Positions 44,232 through 56,139 are shown, numbered from the stretch's first letter. The stretch: 64,000 nucleotides of DNA from Nymphaea colorata (GCF_008831285.2 NW_022204507.1:7150174-7214173), one strand, 5' to 3'. Notes: generated from the letters alone by a model not told the origin. Program-made: numbers and translations.

Positions 44232-45765
44232 GTATAAATGAATCCGTATTGGCTATTGTATTGAGCCTAGCTAAAGGTTATCATCTTGATAATCCTACTA
44301 CTAAAAAACTGATTATAGGAAGAGATGCCATTTTAATGAAAAATCTTGTTATAAATGTGTAAAAGATGAAATTGTGATACTACAAATTGATGAAGTTGAA
44401 ATACAACTAAACCATCTTGATGAAGCAGCATCATCAAAAAAATCAAAAGGGGGAGATGAACATTCAAATTAAAGACCCAACTATTGAAGATATAGAGTGT
44501 ACACTTGGTGATAACACTCAACCAAGAAAAGCATGTTAAGTGTGTCTTTGCTCTTGCTTCTATAGAACTATTAACTTATGATGAAGCATGTGTAGAAAAA
44601 AATTGGATAAATTCAGTGAAAAAGAGATGCATGTTATTGAAAAGACATGATACATGGGAGTTTTCCAATTTGCCACTAATGGGTCTATAGGTTTTATACA
44701 TGATGCTAAAGAAAAGGTGAAAAAATGTGAAGCAAGATCGATAGCTGGATGTTTTGTATAAAAATATGACATTAATTTCATTGGAGCTTTTTCACTTGTT
44801 TTAAGACTTGAGACAGTAAAGATGGTTTCCTCAGTTGCCGCCCAATTCACATGGAAGATTTTTCAGTTATTTGAATGAGAGGTATATGTTGACCAACTAC
44901 CTGGGTATTTCATTAATGGAAATGAAGAAAGGTTTATAAATTATAAAATTCCCCTTTACATTCAAAAAAGCCACTCGTGCATGGTATAGTCACCTCAAAA
45001 AAAAAAAACTTATCAAAATGGTTTTCAAAGGAGTGATAGTGAACCTGCATATACCTTTTGAAAAAGTTTAAACTCACGAATTGCAAAAGGTTGCACAACT
45101 CCCATTGATATCAATGAAAAAGTGACTGTGGATGTTGGAATGATGAAGGATAATGGAAGGTATTTTAGAAACATGGTTACTCGACGCATATTCAACCAGA
45201 TATTGTGTTTTAAATAGGTTTCATCAAGATTTTGCATCACGCGTCGGTGCAACACCGTGGTGCAGAAAAAAGAGTTCTTCGTTACGTTTTCTCAGCCATT
45301 AATTATGGAACTTTTTATAGACCTATTGCTAACTTTGCTTTAGTTTGTCATACCAACATCAGTTGGCAAGTTTAAGTGTATGACTCAAAAAAGCAAGGTT
45401 CAATAGCCTTATTTTCATTAGAACCAGAATATATTGCTGCTATTACTACTACATGCCAAGCAATGTGGATGAGGTGTATTTTAAAAGATTTACATATGGA
45501 ATAAATAAGTCATACTGAAGTTTATTGTGATCATAAGTCTACCATTTTTATAGCAAAAAATCTTACCTTCTATAGAAAAACTAAGGAAACAGAGCTGAGA
45601 TATCATTTCCTCAGAGATGACGTTGAAAAAAGAGAAGTTGTGCTGAAGCAATGATTTTCCAATGAGAATGTTGCCAACGGTCTTATAAAACCATTATCAC
45701 CATCAAAATTTGTTGCATTTAGAAAGCCCGTTTGTGTGCAAACATTTTTCACATTAAGGGGAAGA
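44232..45765 (+). pseudogene. Copia integrase linker, reverse transcriptase and RNase H remnants, copy B
   Basis: Same order as copy A. The integrase linker reads GYHLDNPTTKKLIIGRDAIL (about 44275-44335). The RT start (LTYDEACVEKNWINSVKKR) is near 44571 and the RT part with LETVKMVSSVAAQ near 44805. The palm with YVDD is missing. RNase H pieces (INYGTFYRPIANFAL, TTCQAMWMRCILKDL and LRYHFLRDDVEK) lie between 45295 and 45640. All are broken by stops. Confidence 0.85.
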
Positions 45766-45985
45766 AATGTTAGTTACTCTTCAAGTAGAAATTTATGGGT
45801 ATCCTATGTGGGTAGCCACCATGGTGGTCAAGGAAGTTTCAAGGACTTGATAGTTTATTATTTTAGGGGACTTTGCGCGGCGTGCATCTCCTCCAAAGCA
45901 TGGTGTTTTTTGGTGGGTCGTTTTTGAGTAGTGTTTCAAGATGGCAAGGTGAGCCGTGTGGTAGCTTTGCATCCTTTTTTTTCCT
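45766..45985 (+). repeat. Polypurine tract and probable 3' LTR start, copia copy B
   Basis: AAGGGGAAGAA at 45766-45776 precedes TGTTAGTTACTC at 45778. It is the equivalent of 4921-5140. The right end is uncertain; the two copies diverge after about 45985, where an AAATAGCATTTTT-containing insert replaces part of the copy A sequence. Confidence 0.55.
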
Positions 45986-46522
45986 TTTTGCTTCTTAAAT
46001 ATATGTAACATACTGAAAAATAAGTAAAGAGAAAAAAATGAAATAGCATTTTTGAGTGGTATTTTTGGGGTATGTTTGTCCGAGTTTCTTTAAACCAACC
46101 TTCACCGTGATGCCCTAACACCCAGCATGAATAGCGATCCAAGAAAGGAGGAGGTCGAGACCTTCAAAAGGGCACCATGGACCTTCATTGACATGTGACC
46201 ACCTACAACATGCTACACTTTGTTATTCTTTCGGGTTGGTTGCAATATTAGAAAAGGAAGACTCGTGAATTTCTCCGTGATGGCGGTCAAGTATCTGGAG
46301 ATTCTGGCAGTCATGAATTAAGTGGACACTCATATCACCAGGAACAAAGAACAGAGAAATGTACGAAACTAAAACCACTACCCACCTGCTTAACAAAGGA
46401 AGAGGGAGAGGGCTATGCCCAGCAAGGTAATGCCCACGTACAAGGCATGGGAGCGGGTGCTGGCTATGAAAAGACTGGTGCAAGAAGGGTTGAGGAGTGC
46501 TGCTTTGGGAAGTCATTGGGGA
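45986..46522. repeat. Segmental repeat copy B, right part before insertion
   Basis: Matches 5190-5655, then is interrupted by a copia element. Confidence 0.75.
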
Positions 46523-46527
46523 ATTAC

Positions 46528-46896
46528 TATTAACAGAAATACCATGAAGGCTTTCAAAGTGAATTACTTGGGAGATGAAAAGCCACGTCTCTTGAGTGAT
46601 GAAAAGTCATGTCTCTTGGGAGATGAAAAGTCATGTATCTTGGGAGATGAAAAGATATGTCTCTTGAGAGACGAAAAGTCATGTCTATTGAAAGATGAAA
46701 AGTCATGTCTGTTGAAAGATGAAAAGTCATGTCTCTTGAGAATTAGAGACCCCTTATGTCACTCCTCTATATAAAGGAACCTCTCCACCAAAGGAACGCA
46801 CGTAAGAAATGATAGAGCAATGGACATAGGCCTATTGGCTGAACCACTTTAAAAATTCATGTCCCTTTAATTATTTCTTCATTTTGATTTTTTACA
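46528..46896 (+). repeat. 5' LTR (369 bp) with seven 24-bp internal units
   Basis: It begins TATTAACAG (TG mutated to TA) and ends TTTTTTACA. It contains seven tandem units of about 24 bases, consensus GATGAAAAGTCATGTCTCTT plus four bases, from about 46577 to 46742. A TATA box TATATAAA lies at 46768-46775, 25-30 bases after the repeats, a plausible core promoter. Confidence 0.9.
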
Positions 46897-46914
46897 TGGT
46901 ATCAAAGCCACTGG
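46897..46914 (+). other. Primer-binding site
   Basis: TGGTATCAAAGCCACTGG directly after the LTR, matching the usual initiator tRNA-Met 3' end complement TGGTATCAGAGC of plant copia elements with one change. Confidence 0.85.
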
Positions 46915-46976
46915 TCCTTGTTAGCACTGCTGCTAGATTTTAAGGATTACATCTTATGTTGTCATTTTTCATTCTC

Positions 46977-47781
46977 ATGGCAAATCAAGAAGCATCATCA
47001 AATACAGGAGTCAACTCTGATACAAGTATAAATTTTCTTGCTTCTCCTCTTCAGTACCCAAGCAATTTACAGCATTTCCTCACCATCAAGTTAAATGTAG
47101 AAAATTATCTTATTTAGGAATCTCAATTCACTTCAATCTTGATCTCCTTTGATCTTATGAGATATATTGATGGAAACAAACCTGCTCTGTCAATATTTAG
47201 ATGTGGAACAACTGAAAACTGAAATTAGTTCAGAAAATATTGAATGGCTGAGAAAGGATCAGTTACTTTTGAGTTGGATTAAGTCCTCCCTATCTGAAGC
47301 AATATATACCCAAATTATTGGTTTAAAAACCTCTCTAGAGGTTTGGAGTGCTCTTAAGCAGTCATATGCTGCTCAATCCAGGGCTCGAATAATGCAGTTA
47401 AAATCACAGTTTCAAGATTTGAAAATGGAGTCTAATTCTATGGATGTTTATATAAACAAAGCAAAAACTACTTCTCATCAACTAGCCATTGCATCCATAC
47501 CCATTGATGAAGATGATCTTGTTCTTCAAATTCCTAGAGGATTGCCAAGTGAATATCTTGCTTTTAAAGTCAGTATGGAAACTCGAAAGAACCCCGTCTC
47601 TTTGAATGAACTTTGTGGGCTTCTTCTCATACAAGAAGCCAACTTAAAAGAAGATGATTCTCAAACTTTTGAATCTATTATGCCTACTGTGAATATTGTC
47701 TCAAAACAAGTTTACAATAAGCAAACCAACCATAGAGGTCGTGGTAGAAACAACTACGAATCTCGTGTGCCAAATACGTGA
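46977..47781 (+). pseudogene. Gag of the complete copia element
   Basis: The frame opens with ATG at 46977 (MANQEASSNTGVNSD), has a stop where the family has tryptophan (TAG near 47117), then a frameshift near 47170. The remaining 204 residues (47167-47781) carry the UBN2-type capsid: WLRKDQLLLSWIKSSL, VWSALKQSYAAQSRARIMQL and YINKAKTTSHQLA. It ends in RGRGRNNY, the basic linker before the zinc knuckle. The product would be the element's capsid. Not functional. Confidence 0.9.
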
Positions 47782-48190
47782 AAAAGTTGGTCATATTGCA
47801 AAGTTTTGTTGGTCATGTGCTAACTTACTTAAAGAAAAAGAGACAACGTCTCCTCAAGCATATCATGCAGTTTCTTCTAGCACTCTGAATCAAGACCTTG
47901 GAGATGACAATTGGTATCCTGATTTCGATGAGACTCATCACATCACCAATGATATCAATAACTTGTCCATTCATGCCAAATACAATGGTAGAGATGCAGT
48001 AAAAATCAGAGATGGATCAGGTTTGAGAATTTTTAATATTGGTTCTTCAAAGACATCTCAAAATTTAGTTTTAAATGATCTCCTTCATGTGCCCAAAATA
48101 ACAAAAAACTTGTTATCTGTACAACATTTTTCTAAGGATAATGGAGTCAATTTTGAGCTTCATCCTAATATGTGCTATGTTAAGCAGTAG
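47696..48190 (+). pseudogene. Zinc knuckle and protease of the complete copia element
   Basis: Reached by a +1 shift from gag. The zinc knuckle at 47768-47809 reads CQIREKVGHIAKFC, with the second cysteine of CX2C replaced by arginine. The protease active site at 47921-47932 reads DFDE where the family has DSGA, so the catalytic motif is destroyed. The downstream part (LLHVPKITKNLLSVQHF) is the normal GAG-pre-integrase start. A stop at 48188 breaks the chain. Confidence 0.9.
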
Positions 48191-49531
48191 GGAACGGGAA
48201 AAATTCTTCAAGGAACTAGTGGTGATGGGCTATATAAGATAGACCTTAGTAGCAGGAAAAAGGAAGCACAGCTTAGAGAAAGACAAACTATTGGGCAGTG
48301 GCACAAAATACTTGGTCACCCTTCATTTTTCATTGTTAAGAAGGTTTTGAACAAGTGTGATTTGTCTTATTATGATGATTGTTTGAATTATTTGTGTGAA
48401 GGTTGTCAAAAAGCTAAGAGACATAAACTTCCATTTAATGCTATTTCAAATAAGGTGAAATGTCCGCTTGAACTCATTTATTCTGATGTATGAGGTCCAA
48501 CTCCAATAGAGAGTGTGAATGGTTTTAAGTACTTTGTAATTTTTATGGATGCCTTTTCAAGGTATACTTGGATTTATTTGATGAAAAAAAAATCAGACGT
48601 TAGTCATGTTTTCAAAGCTTTCAAGGCACTTTTTGAAAATCTCACTGGACACAAGATAAAATATTTTCTTACAGATTGGGGAGGAGAATTTCACGAACTT
48701 CAATGATGTCTTGTCGATAATGGGATTGGACATAGAATATCATGTCCTCTTACCCCTGAACAAAATAGAGCAGCTGAAAAGAGACATAAACATATCGTTG
48801 AAATAGGTTTATCTCTAATGGTAGAAGGTAATATTGCTAAGAACTTTTGGTACTATGTTTGTTGTACTGCTGTTTATTTGATTAACCTAATGCCAACCAA
48901 GATTCTTGATTTTGTTTCTCCTTTGAAAAAATTGTTCAAAGAGAAACCTGATTATGACTTCCTCAAATTCTTTGGATGTGAATGTTTTCCTTATTTAAGA
49001 GCTTATCAAAAAAATAAATTAGATTACCGATCTGAAAGATGTGTTTTCTTGAGCTATGCTGCTCAACATAAAGGATATTATTGTTTGGGTGTACGAACTG
49101 GTAAAATCTATATTTCGAGACATGTCCAATTTAATGAGACAAAATTTCCTTTTATTAATACTGAAGAAACTAGAATTCAAGATCTAGAAAGTCAAAACCA
49201 TGCTATCATTTTAACCTCCCTTAATGAATATCAGTTCTCAAACCCTACAATACAATCATCTATTACCTCCACAAGATCAGGGGAACACTTACTTCAGTCT
49301 GAAACAAATAGTGAATCTCAACCTGAAACACTTGGAAATGAGGAGCCAACCCAATCCAATGAAAATGAACCAAATCAAGAACGAGTCCATCCTATGACTA
49401 CTAGATCTCAAGCGAGAACCTTCAAACCTAATCCTAAATACAATGAGTTCCATACATATTTTTCTAGCAAACACTCTCTTCCAAGAGCTCTAGTCTCCAC
49501 TCTTCTTGTAGACAAAGAACCCTCAAATTGA
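48191..49531 (+). pseudogene. Integrase of the complete copia element
   Basis: Zinc finger: WHKILGH at 48299-48319, and CEGC near 48398. Catalytic residues: D in SDV at 48485-48487, D in LTDWGGEF at 48674-48676, and E in NRAAEKRHKH. The DDE triad survives, but stops occur at 48491 (TGG to TGA) and near 48704. The open part 48818-49531 contains FGCECFPYLRAY and GYYCLGVRTGKIYISRHVQF, then a hydrophilic linker ending HPMTTRSQARTFKPNPKY. The protein would insert the DNA copy. Inactive because of stops. Confidence 0.92.
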
Positions 49532-49608
49532 CAATAAGCTAATATTGTCAATAAGCTAATATGGGACATAGAAGTAAAAAGAATTGACAATAAGCTATTA
49601 TTATCTCA
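49526..49608 (+). other. Reverse-transcriptase deletion scar with filler repeats
   Basis: The sequence passes from the linker before the reverse transcriptase directly to the post-palm region. At the junction AATTGACAATAAGCTA occurs at 49526 and 49582 with a partial copy at about 49546. By comparison with a normal copia pol, roughly 800-900 bases including the YVDD site are missing. Confidence 0.7.
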
Positions 49609-50419
49609 AATGAAATACATATTTGAGCTTCTCAAAAGAACAAATATGCTTGGAGCTAAGGGAGTTTCAACTCTCATGGCATACTCCCCTGCTTTATCTG
49701 CACAATCTGGATCAATTTTTTGTGATCCAACTCTTTATCGCAGCATTGTTGGCACTCTTCAATACTCTATTATGACTCATCCAGACATCTCTTATGTTGT
49801 CAACAAGGTTTGTCAATACATGCATCATCCTACTGATGCCCATTAGGATGTCGTAAAGAGAATCCTAAGATATTTGAAATACACTATTGATCATGGTCTT
49901 GTTATTAGACTGAGTTCAGTTCTTAATATTAATGCTTACAGTGATGCAGATTGGCCAGGATGTCGTGATGAAAGACGATCTACAAGTAGATATGTAGTGT
50001 TTATTGGATCCAATCTAGTTTCATGGAGTGCTAAAAGGCAGCTAGTTGTCTCTCGTTCTAGCACTGAGGCTGAGTATCGATCTATTGTCAATACTACTAC
50101 TGAAATCATGTGGTTACAATTTTTATTAAAAGAACTTTGTGTTGTTCAATCACAACCTCCCATATTATGGTGTGACAACATCGGCGCAGCCTATCTTGCA
50201 GTTCATCCTGTGTATCATAGCCGCAGCAAACACATAGAGACTGATCTTCATTTCGTTCAAGAAAAATTAGCTAAAGGAGATTTGAAAATTCAATACATCT
50301 CTTCCAAAGATCAGGTTGTTGATATTCTAACTAAGCCACTTAGTAAGCAACACCATTATCAAATCATTAACAAGCTCAATCTCATTGTTGGAGCATTGAG
50401 CTTGCGGGGGGGATCTTAA
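49609..50419 (+). pseudogene. Reverse-transcriptase end and RNase H of the complete copia element
   Basis: 49610-49846 reads ELLKRTNMLGAKGVSTLMAY and YRSIVGTLQYSIMTHPDISY, then a stop replaces tryptophan (HWDVVKR to H-stop-DVVKR at about 49843). 49874-50419 is a clean RNase H: AYSDADWPG, SRSSTEAEYRSI, LWCDNIGAAYLA and SKHIETDLHF give D-E-D-D, and it ends VDILTKPLSKQHHYQ. The RNase H reading frame is intact, but it cannot be translated as part of the broken pol. Confidence 0.92.
50404..50413 (+). other. Polypurine tract
   Basis: GCGGGGGGGA just before the 3' LTR. Confidence 0.8.
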
Positions 50420-50734
50420 CAGAAATACCAAGTAGGCTCTCAAAGTGAATTACTTGGGAGATGAAAAGTCACGTCTCTTGAGTGATGGAAAGTGATGTTT
50501 GTTGGGAGATGAAAAGACACGTCCCTTGAGAGACGAAAAGTCATGTCTCTTGAAAGATAAAAAGTCATAACTCTTGAGAATTAGAGACCTCTTATGTAAC
50601 TCCTCTATATAAAGGAGCCTCTCCACCAAAGGAATGCAAGCAAGAAATAATAGAGTAGTAGACATAGGCCTATTGGATGAACCACTATAAAAATTCATGT
50701 CCCTTTAATTATTTCTTCATTTTGATTTCTTACA
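50414..50734 (+). repeat. 3' LTR (321 bp) with five 24-bp internal units
   Basis: It begins TCTTAACAG (TG to TC) and ends TTTCTTACA. It carries five 24-bp units against seven in the 5' LTR; the 48-base length difference equals exactly two units. TATA box TATATAAA at 50606-50613. Confidence 0.9.
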
Positions 50735-50739
50735 ATTAC

Positions 50740-52528
50740 CTCCTTCCTGCTCAAGTTGTGGTGCGACTTTGACAAAACGACATGTTAATTTGAGAACGAC
50801 GCTACAAAGAGAAACAGAAGGAGATGTAGGAGGAAGCAGACGACAACTAGCATGGATGAATGGGCTAGTAATAGTTCTCACCATCATCGGATAACACCGC
50901 CGATGTCGATGCCTCCTACCGGCCCAATTCTACATCTACCTCCACCTGCTCAGGTGGAGTACCAGCATCTGCATCTACTTCCAACTCCACCGAGAGAGCA
51001 ACAGGAAGTTCAGGGTCCTCTAGCCTGTTTACCGCAGGAGCGGTGTGATAGAACAACCACATAGTGAAGCTGACGAAGTCCCACACAAGGTTTGTGATTG
51101 AATTCATGTCTTCCCTCCTTTCCTTGCTGATGACTATGACCAAAACACTCTCCCTCTCCCTGGATCTCCCTCCTTCTATCTCTCTTACTCTCTGTCTCTC
51201 GGACGATGACTACTAGATGACCAAAGCAACAGGGAATGAATGCTCATTGAAGGAAGGAGTTTCCTTCTCTATTACCAAAGGGACAGGGAAGGAGGGAAAG
51301 ATCAAGGATGGAGGATTTGGGTGGACGGAACAGGAGGGATAAGGGAGTATTTATAAGTGAATGGAGAGGGGATGGGTTTGAAAGTGAAAGAGAAGGGAAA
51401 CCGATGCCTAAGCTTGGTTGGAAGAGGGGCACCAACGCGTCTTTCTTTCCTTCATCGTGTTTTTGTGGGCTTTGCTCTCGAATAGGTGGGGCGATGGCGA
51501 TTAGTTTTTTTTTTAATTCTGTTGCTGCCAACCATCTGGCCATTTTGCATTGCTCATTAATATTTTGGCTCTCTCTCCCTGATTTAGGATTCCTTTCTAT
51601 ATATTTATTTCTGTAAAATCGAGACTGTTGATCAATGTCACTTTTAAAATAATTTTTCAGCTGCGGTCTTGTATTCTTCTAACTATGTGGACCTGCATTG
51701 CATTTGGACCTGGAAGTAAATGGGCGCGAAACCCATCTCGCCTAAAACTTGTCTCCCTCAAATATGGCCAACAAACTGGTTTCCCTCTATAATAATGGTT
51801 TTCACTTGGAAGCCTCTGTTCTAGGGGAGAGAGGCAGGTTGCAAGTGGTGTGTCGTAGATCGAGGGGAGAGATGCGAGCAACTTGCAGGCAGTGTGTAGC
51901 AGATCTTACAGAAAGAGGCGAGCGACTACATCTCTAGACAGGATGTTCTCTTAACCACATCCATTATTTTTTGGATGTTCATATATTTTGGTTCGAATTC
52001 CAATTTCGAAACAATTGTAAAATGAATCAATACCATATCCAAATCTGAATCCAACTTAAATCTCATTTTCAAATTCAAATTTATATTTGAATCGGCATTT
52101 TAAATTGAATCCTAGCTGCACTATAATATGTTAATAGCCGACTTTCAAAAACCTTGGACATTGGATATCAGATATTTAATATTTCAAATTTAATCTAAAT
52201 CCCAGTCTGATCAGATATTTATTTAAATATGAGTTTATATCTAAATTTAATCGGATGTCATTTCTTAAATCCAGATCCAAATTGATTTCTTAATCAAATG
52301 TTAAAATTTTTTTTCATATTCCTTTTTTTTTTTGGAGTAGTTCAATCGTACGACAGATCAAAATTGGATTTTATGACATCCTTACAGAAGGAGACCTCCA
52401 AATATATTATGTGAAGGAGGTTCTTCTTGAAATTTAATTTACTCCCTATTTCTGGTATACATGCAAATCTAAATTTTTGAAATGTATATTAAACAAGCAT
52501 ATGTTTGGCTGCCCTTATCATGATCTTT
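50740..52528. repeat. Segmental repeat copy B, right part after insertion
   Basis: Matches 5660-7177. It contains an extra stretch of about 260 bases (51163-51424) not in copy A. No gene is called: the open frames at 50852-51064 and 51308-51616 are not preserved in copy A. Confidence 0.75.
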
Positions 52529-53767
52529 AGAACTATGTCCACCATGGTCAATTCATTCACCAACAGTTGACAAGGTAACTCCATAAAGCTCATATGTTTG
52601 TACATGTGTGTAAGCATGTTAGGGAAAGAATCACATGGGTTAATGTAAATGGGTGACAAAATATATTTATGAGGAGGTTAAGATGGATGAAGATAAAAGA
52701 TCAAAAGTACAATTTTTTCGTCTTTATGCATCGCATGGATTAGTAAAGTTTATTCAAACAACATGGAGTTGCTAGTTAATTGTCAACTACAAAGACACTT
52801 AAGGGCAAAGGAGTTAGCACTCACAGATATAATTCCTGATTTCCATGAGTCTAATAGACTCCAAAGTTTGATTATGCACTCCTTTCAAGCGTCCGTGAAA
52901 GGTCATATAATATGGTTGTGAAAATTATCGAAACCAACAATCTAAACCAGATCATTAATTCACTGGACTAAAAGATTAGCGATCTATCAGATGTTTTTTT
53001 ACTTACAAAAATCAGATGCCAGGACTAATGAACATAACTTTCTATTCGCTTTTTAGTATCATAAACATATGTTATACACACACTTTAGCAGTTAGGTTTT
53101 CAAAATCATTGCTCAGAAACACTGGCATAAAAAACATTGGATGGCCAGATGCATGTCGGTCATTATGTGTACTGCTTGGCATAATTTTTTTTTTATTTCT
53201 TGCCCCATGCATCTTTTTTTTATGCAGCTTTTCTCATAGCTAATTTGACAATAAAAAATCATGTTCTTGTTTCAGAAAACAGACCTTGATTATATATAGA
53301 TATTGTTTCTAAATTCAGCATTCAAACTTTGAAACTAATCACACCAATTGCATGAACAAGGAAATTGTGTTATTGAACATGTACTCTAAAGACATGTGAT
53401 ATATATGATAGTGGATATAAATTGTATTTCTGAATCTACATGTTTTGGTAACTTTTTTTATGCTTATAACAGGTATGCCATTTGCCATTATTATCTAATG
53501 GATGGATATGAATTCTTCTCCTTTTTTTTGACCTTGTATAACCATAGACCTATATATTATCCTTGGCTAAGAAAAGAAAATTGAGAGTGTACAAGCAATA
53601 TATATGGTTTATTAGAAAAACTTTTTTTTAGATGAATATTAGAAAAAGCTCTTTGCTTTGCATGGTTTGTGAAAAACTTTCTAATATGCCATTTGCCGTG
53701 ATTAATGACAGTTGCATATTAGGGGGTTGAAATTAACCTGATAGCCTTCCTACTTGGATTGCATATT
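52529..53767. other. Spacer between copies B and C, no gene
   Basis: AT-rich, single-copy within the window, no recognisable protein or RNA motif. Confidence 0.45.
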
Positions 53768-53990
53768 AGGTGGTTTCAATTCATTAACTAAGATTGATAA
53801 TGAAATATATTTCCTGCCATGTGCAGGCTCCTACAAGTCTTTAAAGAACAAACATATATATAAACAAATTATCTCTGCCCAATTCGCTGCAGTTGATCAG
53901 AATAAATGTTAAATGGGCACTTTAGCCACCTAAGCCGCCTATTAAAAATTAAGTATGATGTTTGCATCAATATATAAATTTGATTTCTTG
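53768..53990. repeat. 230-bp dispersed block V, copy 4
   Basis: Same orientation as 20215-20440, joined to the LINE fragment as there. Confidence 0.85.
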
Positions 53991-53994
53991 AATT

Positions 53995-54330
53995 TTGAAT
54001 AAGACGTGTTTTCTGTGGCAATTGCTCTTAACCATCCTCCCTTTTTCAAAAGATCTCCTATGGCGCAAGATACCTTAGCCTCCATAATATCCTACATTTG
54101 TTGAAAGAAATATTTGGTTATCCAACAGGGCACGGGGCAACATTAGAGTTTGCCTCCGAAATAGCCTACCGAATTTTCGCATGTGATGTTGGGTTGAAGG
54201 AAAAGAATTCTCCTTGTTTGAGACACTTTCTCCTTGCAAAAGACTATCTAAAATCCAACCAGATGACAAATCTTTAGAGGAAGAGCTCTTAAAATCTAAA
54301 AGCCAACCAGATCATGAGTTTGATCCAACT
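53995..54330 (-). pseudogene. LINE (L1-type) fragment, copy C
   Basis: The minus strand reads MSSGWILDSLLQGESVS, FPSTQHHMRKFGRLFRRQTL and, near 54080, LSTNVGYYGG, equivalent to 20470-20795. Truncated. Confidence 0.7.
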
Positions 54331-54624
54331 TATAGAAGTTACCATGATCATTCTCACAGGAGAAAGAAGTAAGGGGTGTACAGTTGTAAATTTGCATAGG
54401 TTATCTCTTTCTTTGCCAAAATGTTACCTTTAATAGATTATATAATTAATTAATTTCTTTCTTTACATAAAGATATTATATTAGGGTAATTAGTTTGTCT
54501 TAACTTTGTAACAGATTATGCATGTACTGAAAAAATAAAAGAAAAAAAGTAAAGCACTATTGGGAATTGATTTCAACTAAAATTAATAGTCATATACATG
54601 ACAATATCTAACATCCAACAGACA

Positions 54625-54780
54625 TAGCATGGTTGGTTGGGCTGGCGGGCACATTAACAACATGTTGTTTGTTCAAATCTTTTTGGCGGCTACTCCCTGA
54701 ACATCAAAGGGAGGTTAGTGTGGCACTCTATTTGATGGGTGTATTGTAGGTTTACCTAGATCATGAAGCAACCCTAGACC
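54625..54780 (+). mobile_element. Possible tRNA-derived SINE, copy 3 (truncated)
   Basis: The A-box-like part is near 54628-54640 (CATGGTTGGTTGGG) and the B-box-like GTTCAAATC at 54671-54679. The body ends at the CCTTAGA junction with the next tandem duplication. Confidence 0.4.
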
Positions 54781-54946
54781 TTAGACTGATGGTATAAGCA
54801 ATTATAAGAATTAATTGGCCCAAATTGCCATGTGATTGGCGGCAAACAGATTCAAGTTGGATGTTAAACCTTAGACTGATGGTATAAGCAATTATAAGAA
54901 TTAATTGGCCCAAATTGCCATGTGATTGGCGGCAAACAGATTCAAG
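54779..54946. repeat. 90-bp tandem duplication
   Basis: CCTTAGACTGATGGTATAAG starts at 54779 and again at 54869, and the units are identical over the shared ~78 bases. Copy 1 (21515 onward) has a single unit. Confidence 0.9.
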
Positions 54947-56139
54947 TACATATCAAACTTAAGAATGCACGTGTCAACTTTTAACTATTTTAACATAAGA
55001 ATTTAAAATAATCTTTTATTTTTAATTAATTGCTATTTATTTTCTAATTTTTGCAATGACTTTAATAATGTTTTCGCAGATGCACAACCGATTCAACTAA
55101 ATTGGTCATGAATCATTTGTATCCTAGCCGATTCAATTAATAAACCATTTTTTTCAACACTAGTTGGTGGGGGGAGAGAGTGAGGGAGAGAGAGAGACTT
55201 CCAGATTGTTAGATATTCTAGTTAAGAATGTGTTACAAATGTAATTTCAAAATGGAAAACCAAAACTGGACAATCAAATTTTTGATGAAACTCCCCATGG
55301 TCCAGAAAAGACAATTTAATTTATTTCATAAATACATAGTAAATTACAAGTCTATCACAAACATCAAAATTTTTACCAAAACATATAGTGTTTAAAATTT
55401 TGAGATCCACTCTCTAAAATTAATTACTTTCTTGTATTTTTTCCAATGTCCCATCTTTTAGCGCTTCACCTTTTGAACTACACAATCAAAAGTTTGGGAG
55501 ACTATCGTTCTAGTAGGATTGGACAGGAACCACTAGATCCTCATTTTACCAATAGCTCATTTTCATCATCTTATTGAGTAAATCTCATTTTTAATCCTCC
55601 TATTGATTCTTTAAAGCTATTTCAAAATAAGATTAATGTACTTATTGTTGTAGAGATGATGGTGTCATTGTGTAGATGCTTAATTGTTGGATTTAAATAG
55701 CATCCAACAATTAAATAGCAGCCACTTTTTCGGAATTGCTTGGTTTAGATAGCATATCTAAACACTTCATATTTCATAGGACAAGAACATAGTTTTTTTT
55801 TTCCCTTTTACAAATTGCGTAATTGAATAATTGCAATGAGAAATATGCAAGGGATAAATAAGCAAAAATTTATACATATGAAACCATCAGTCTATTGGCC
55901 TACTTTGAGCAATATTTATTTCAAACATTAACTGCCAAAGTACACGTGCCATATCGTCAACAAAACTAAAGATGTAACAAATGTATATTTTTGAAGTAAA
56001 ATTTTTTAAAGACATGGCACACATAAATAATCTTCCACATCGATGACTTTATAGCTATTAGACGTTATTAAAAAACTATTAATAACAAACCACTAAGACA
56101 ATACATAAAATCAAGTCAACAAAGCCAGAACTTAAAACA
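54947..56139. repeat. Non-coding part of segmental unit (copy C)
   Basis: Collinear with 21590-22780. It includes the conserved hairpin at 55680-55714. No motif. Confidence 0.7.

Larger units (their letters stand above)
46528..50734 (+). mobile_element. Copia retrotransposon with both LTRs (4207 bp, degenerate)
   Basis: Bounded by a 5-bp target duplication ATTAC (46523-46527 and 50735-50739). The uninterrupted target is present in copy A near 5650-5665. It has a 5' LTR, a tRNA-Met-type primer-binding site, gag, protease, integrase, an RNase H and a polypurine tract, in the usual copia order; most of the reverse transcriptase is deleted. LTRs have diverged (about 8% by eye outside the internal repeats), so the insertion is old but younger than the segmental duplication. 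Confidence 0.93.

Noticed and set aside
46415-46774. Protein with repeated DEKSCLL residues
   Set aside because: It is the translation of the 24-bp units of the 5' LTR, which are non-coding promoter repeats.
51308-51616. 102-residue plus-strand open frame in segment B
   Set aside because: Half of it lies in the block absent from copy A, with no motif; likely chance in purine-rich DNA.
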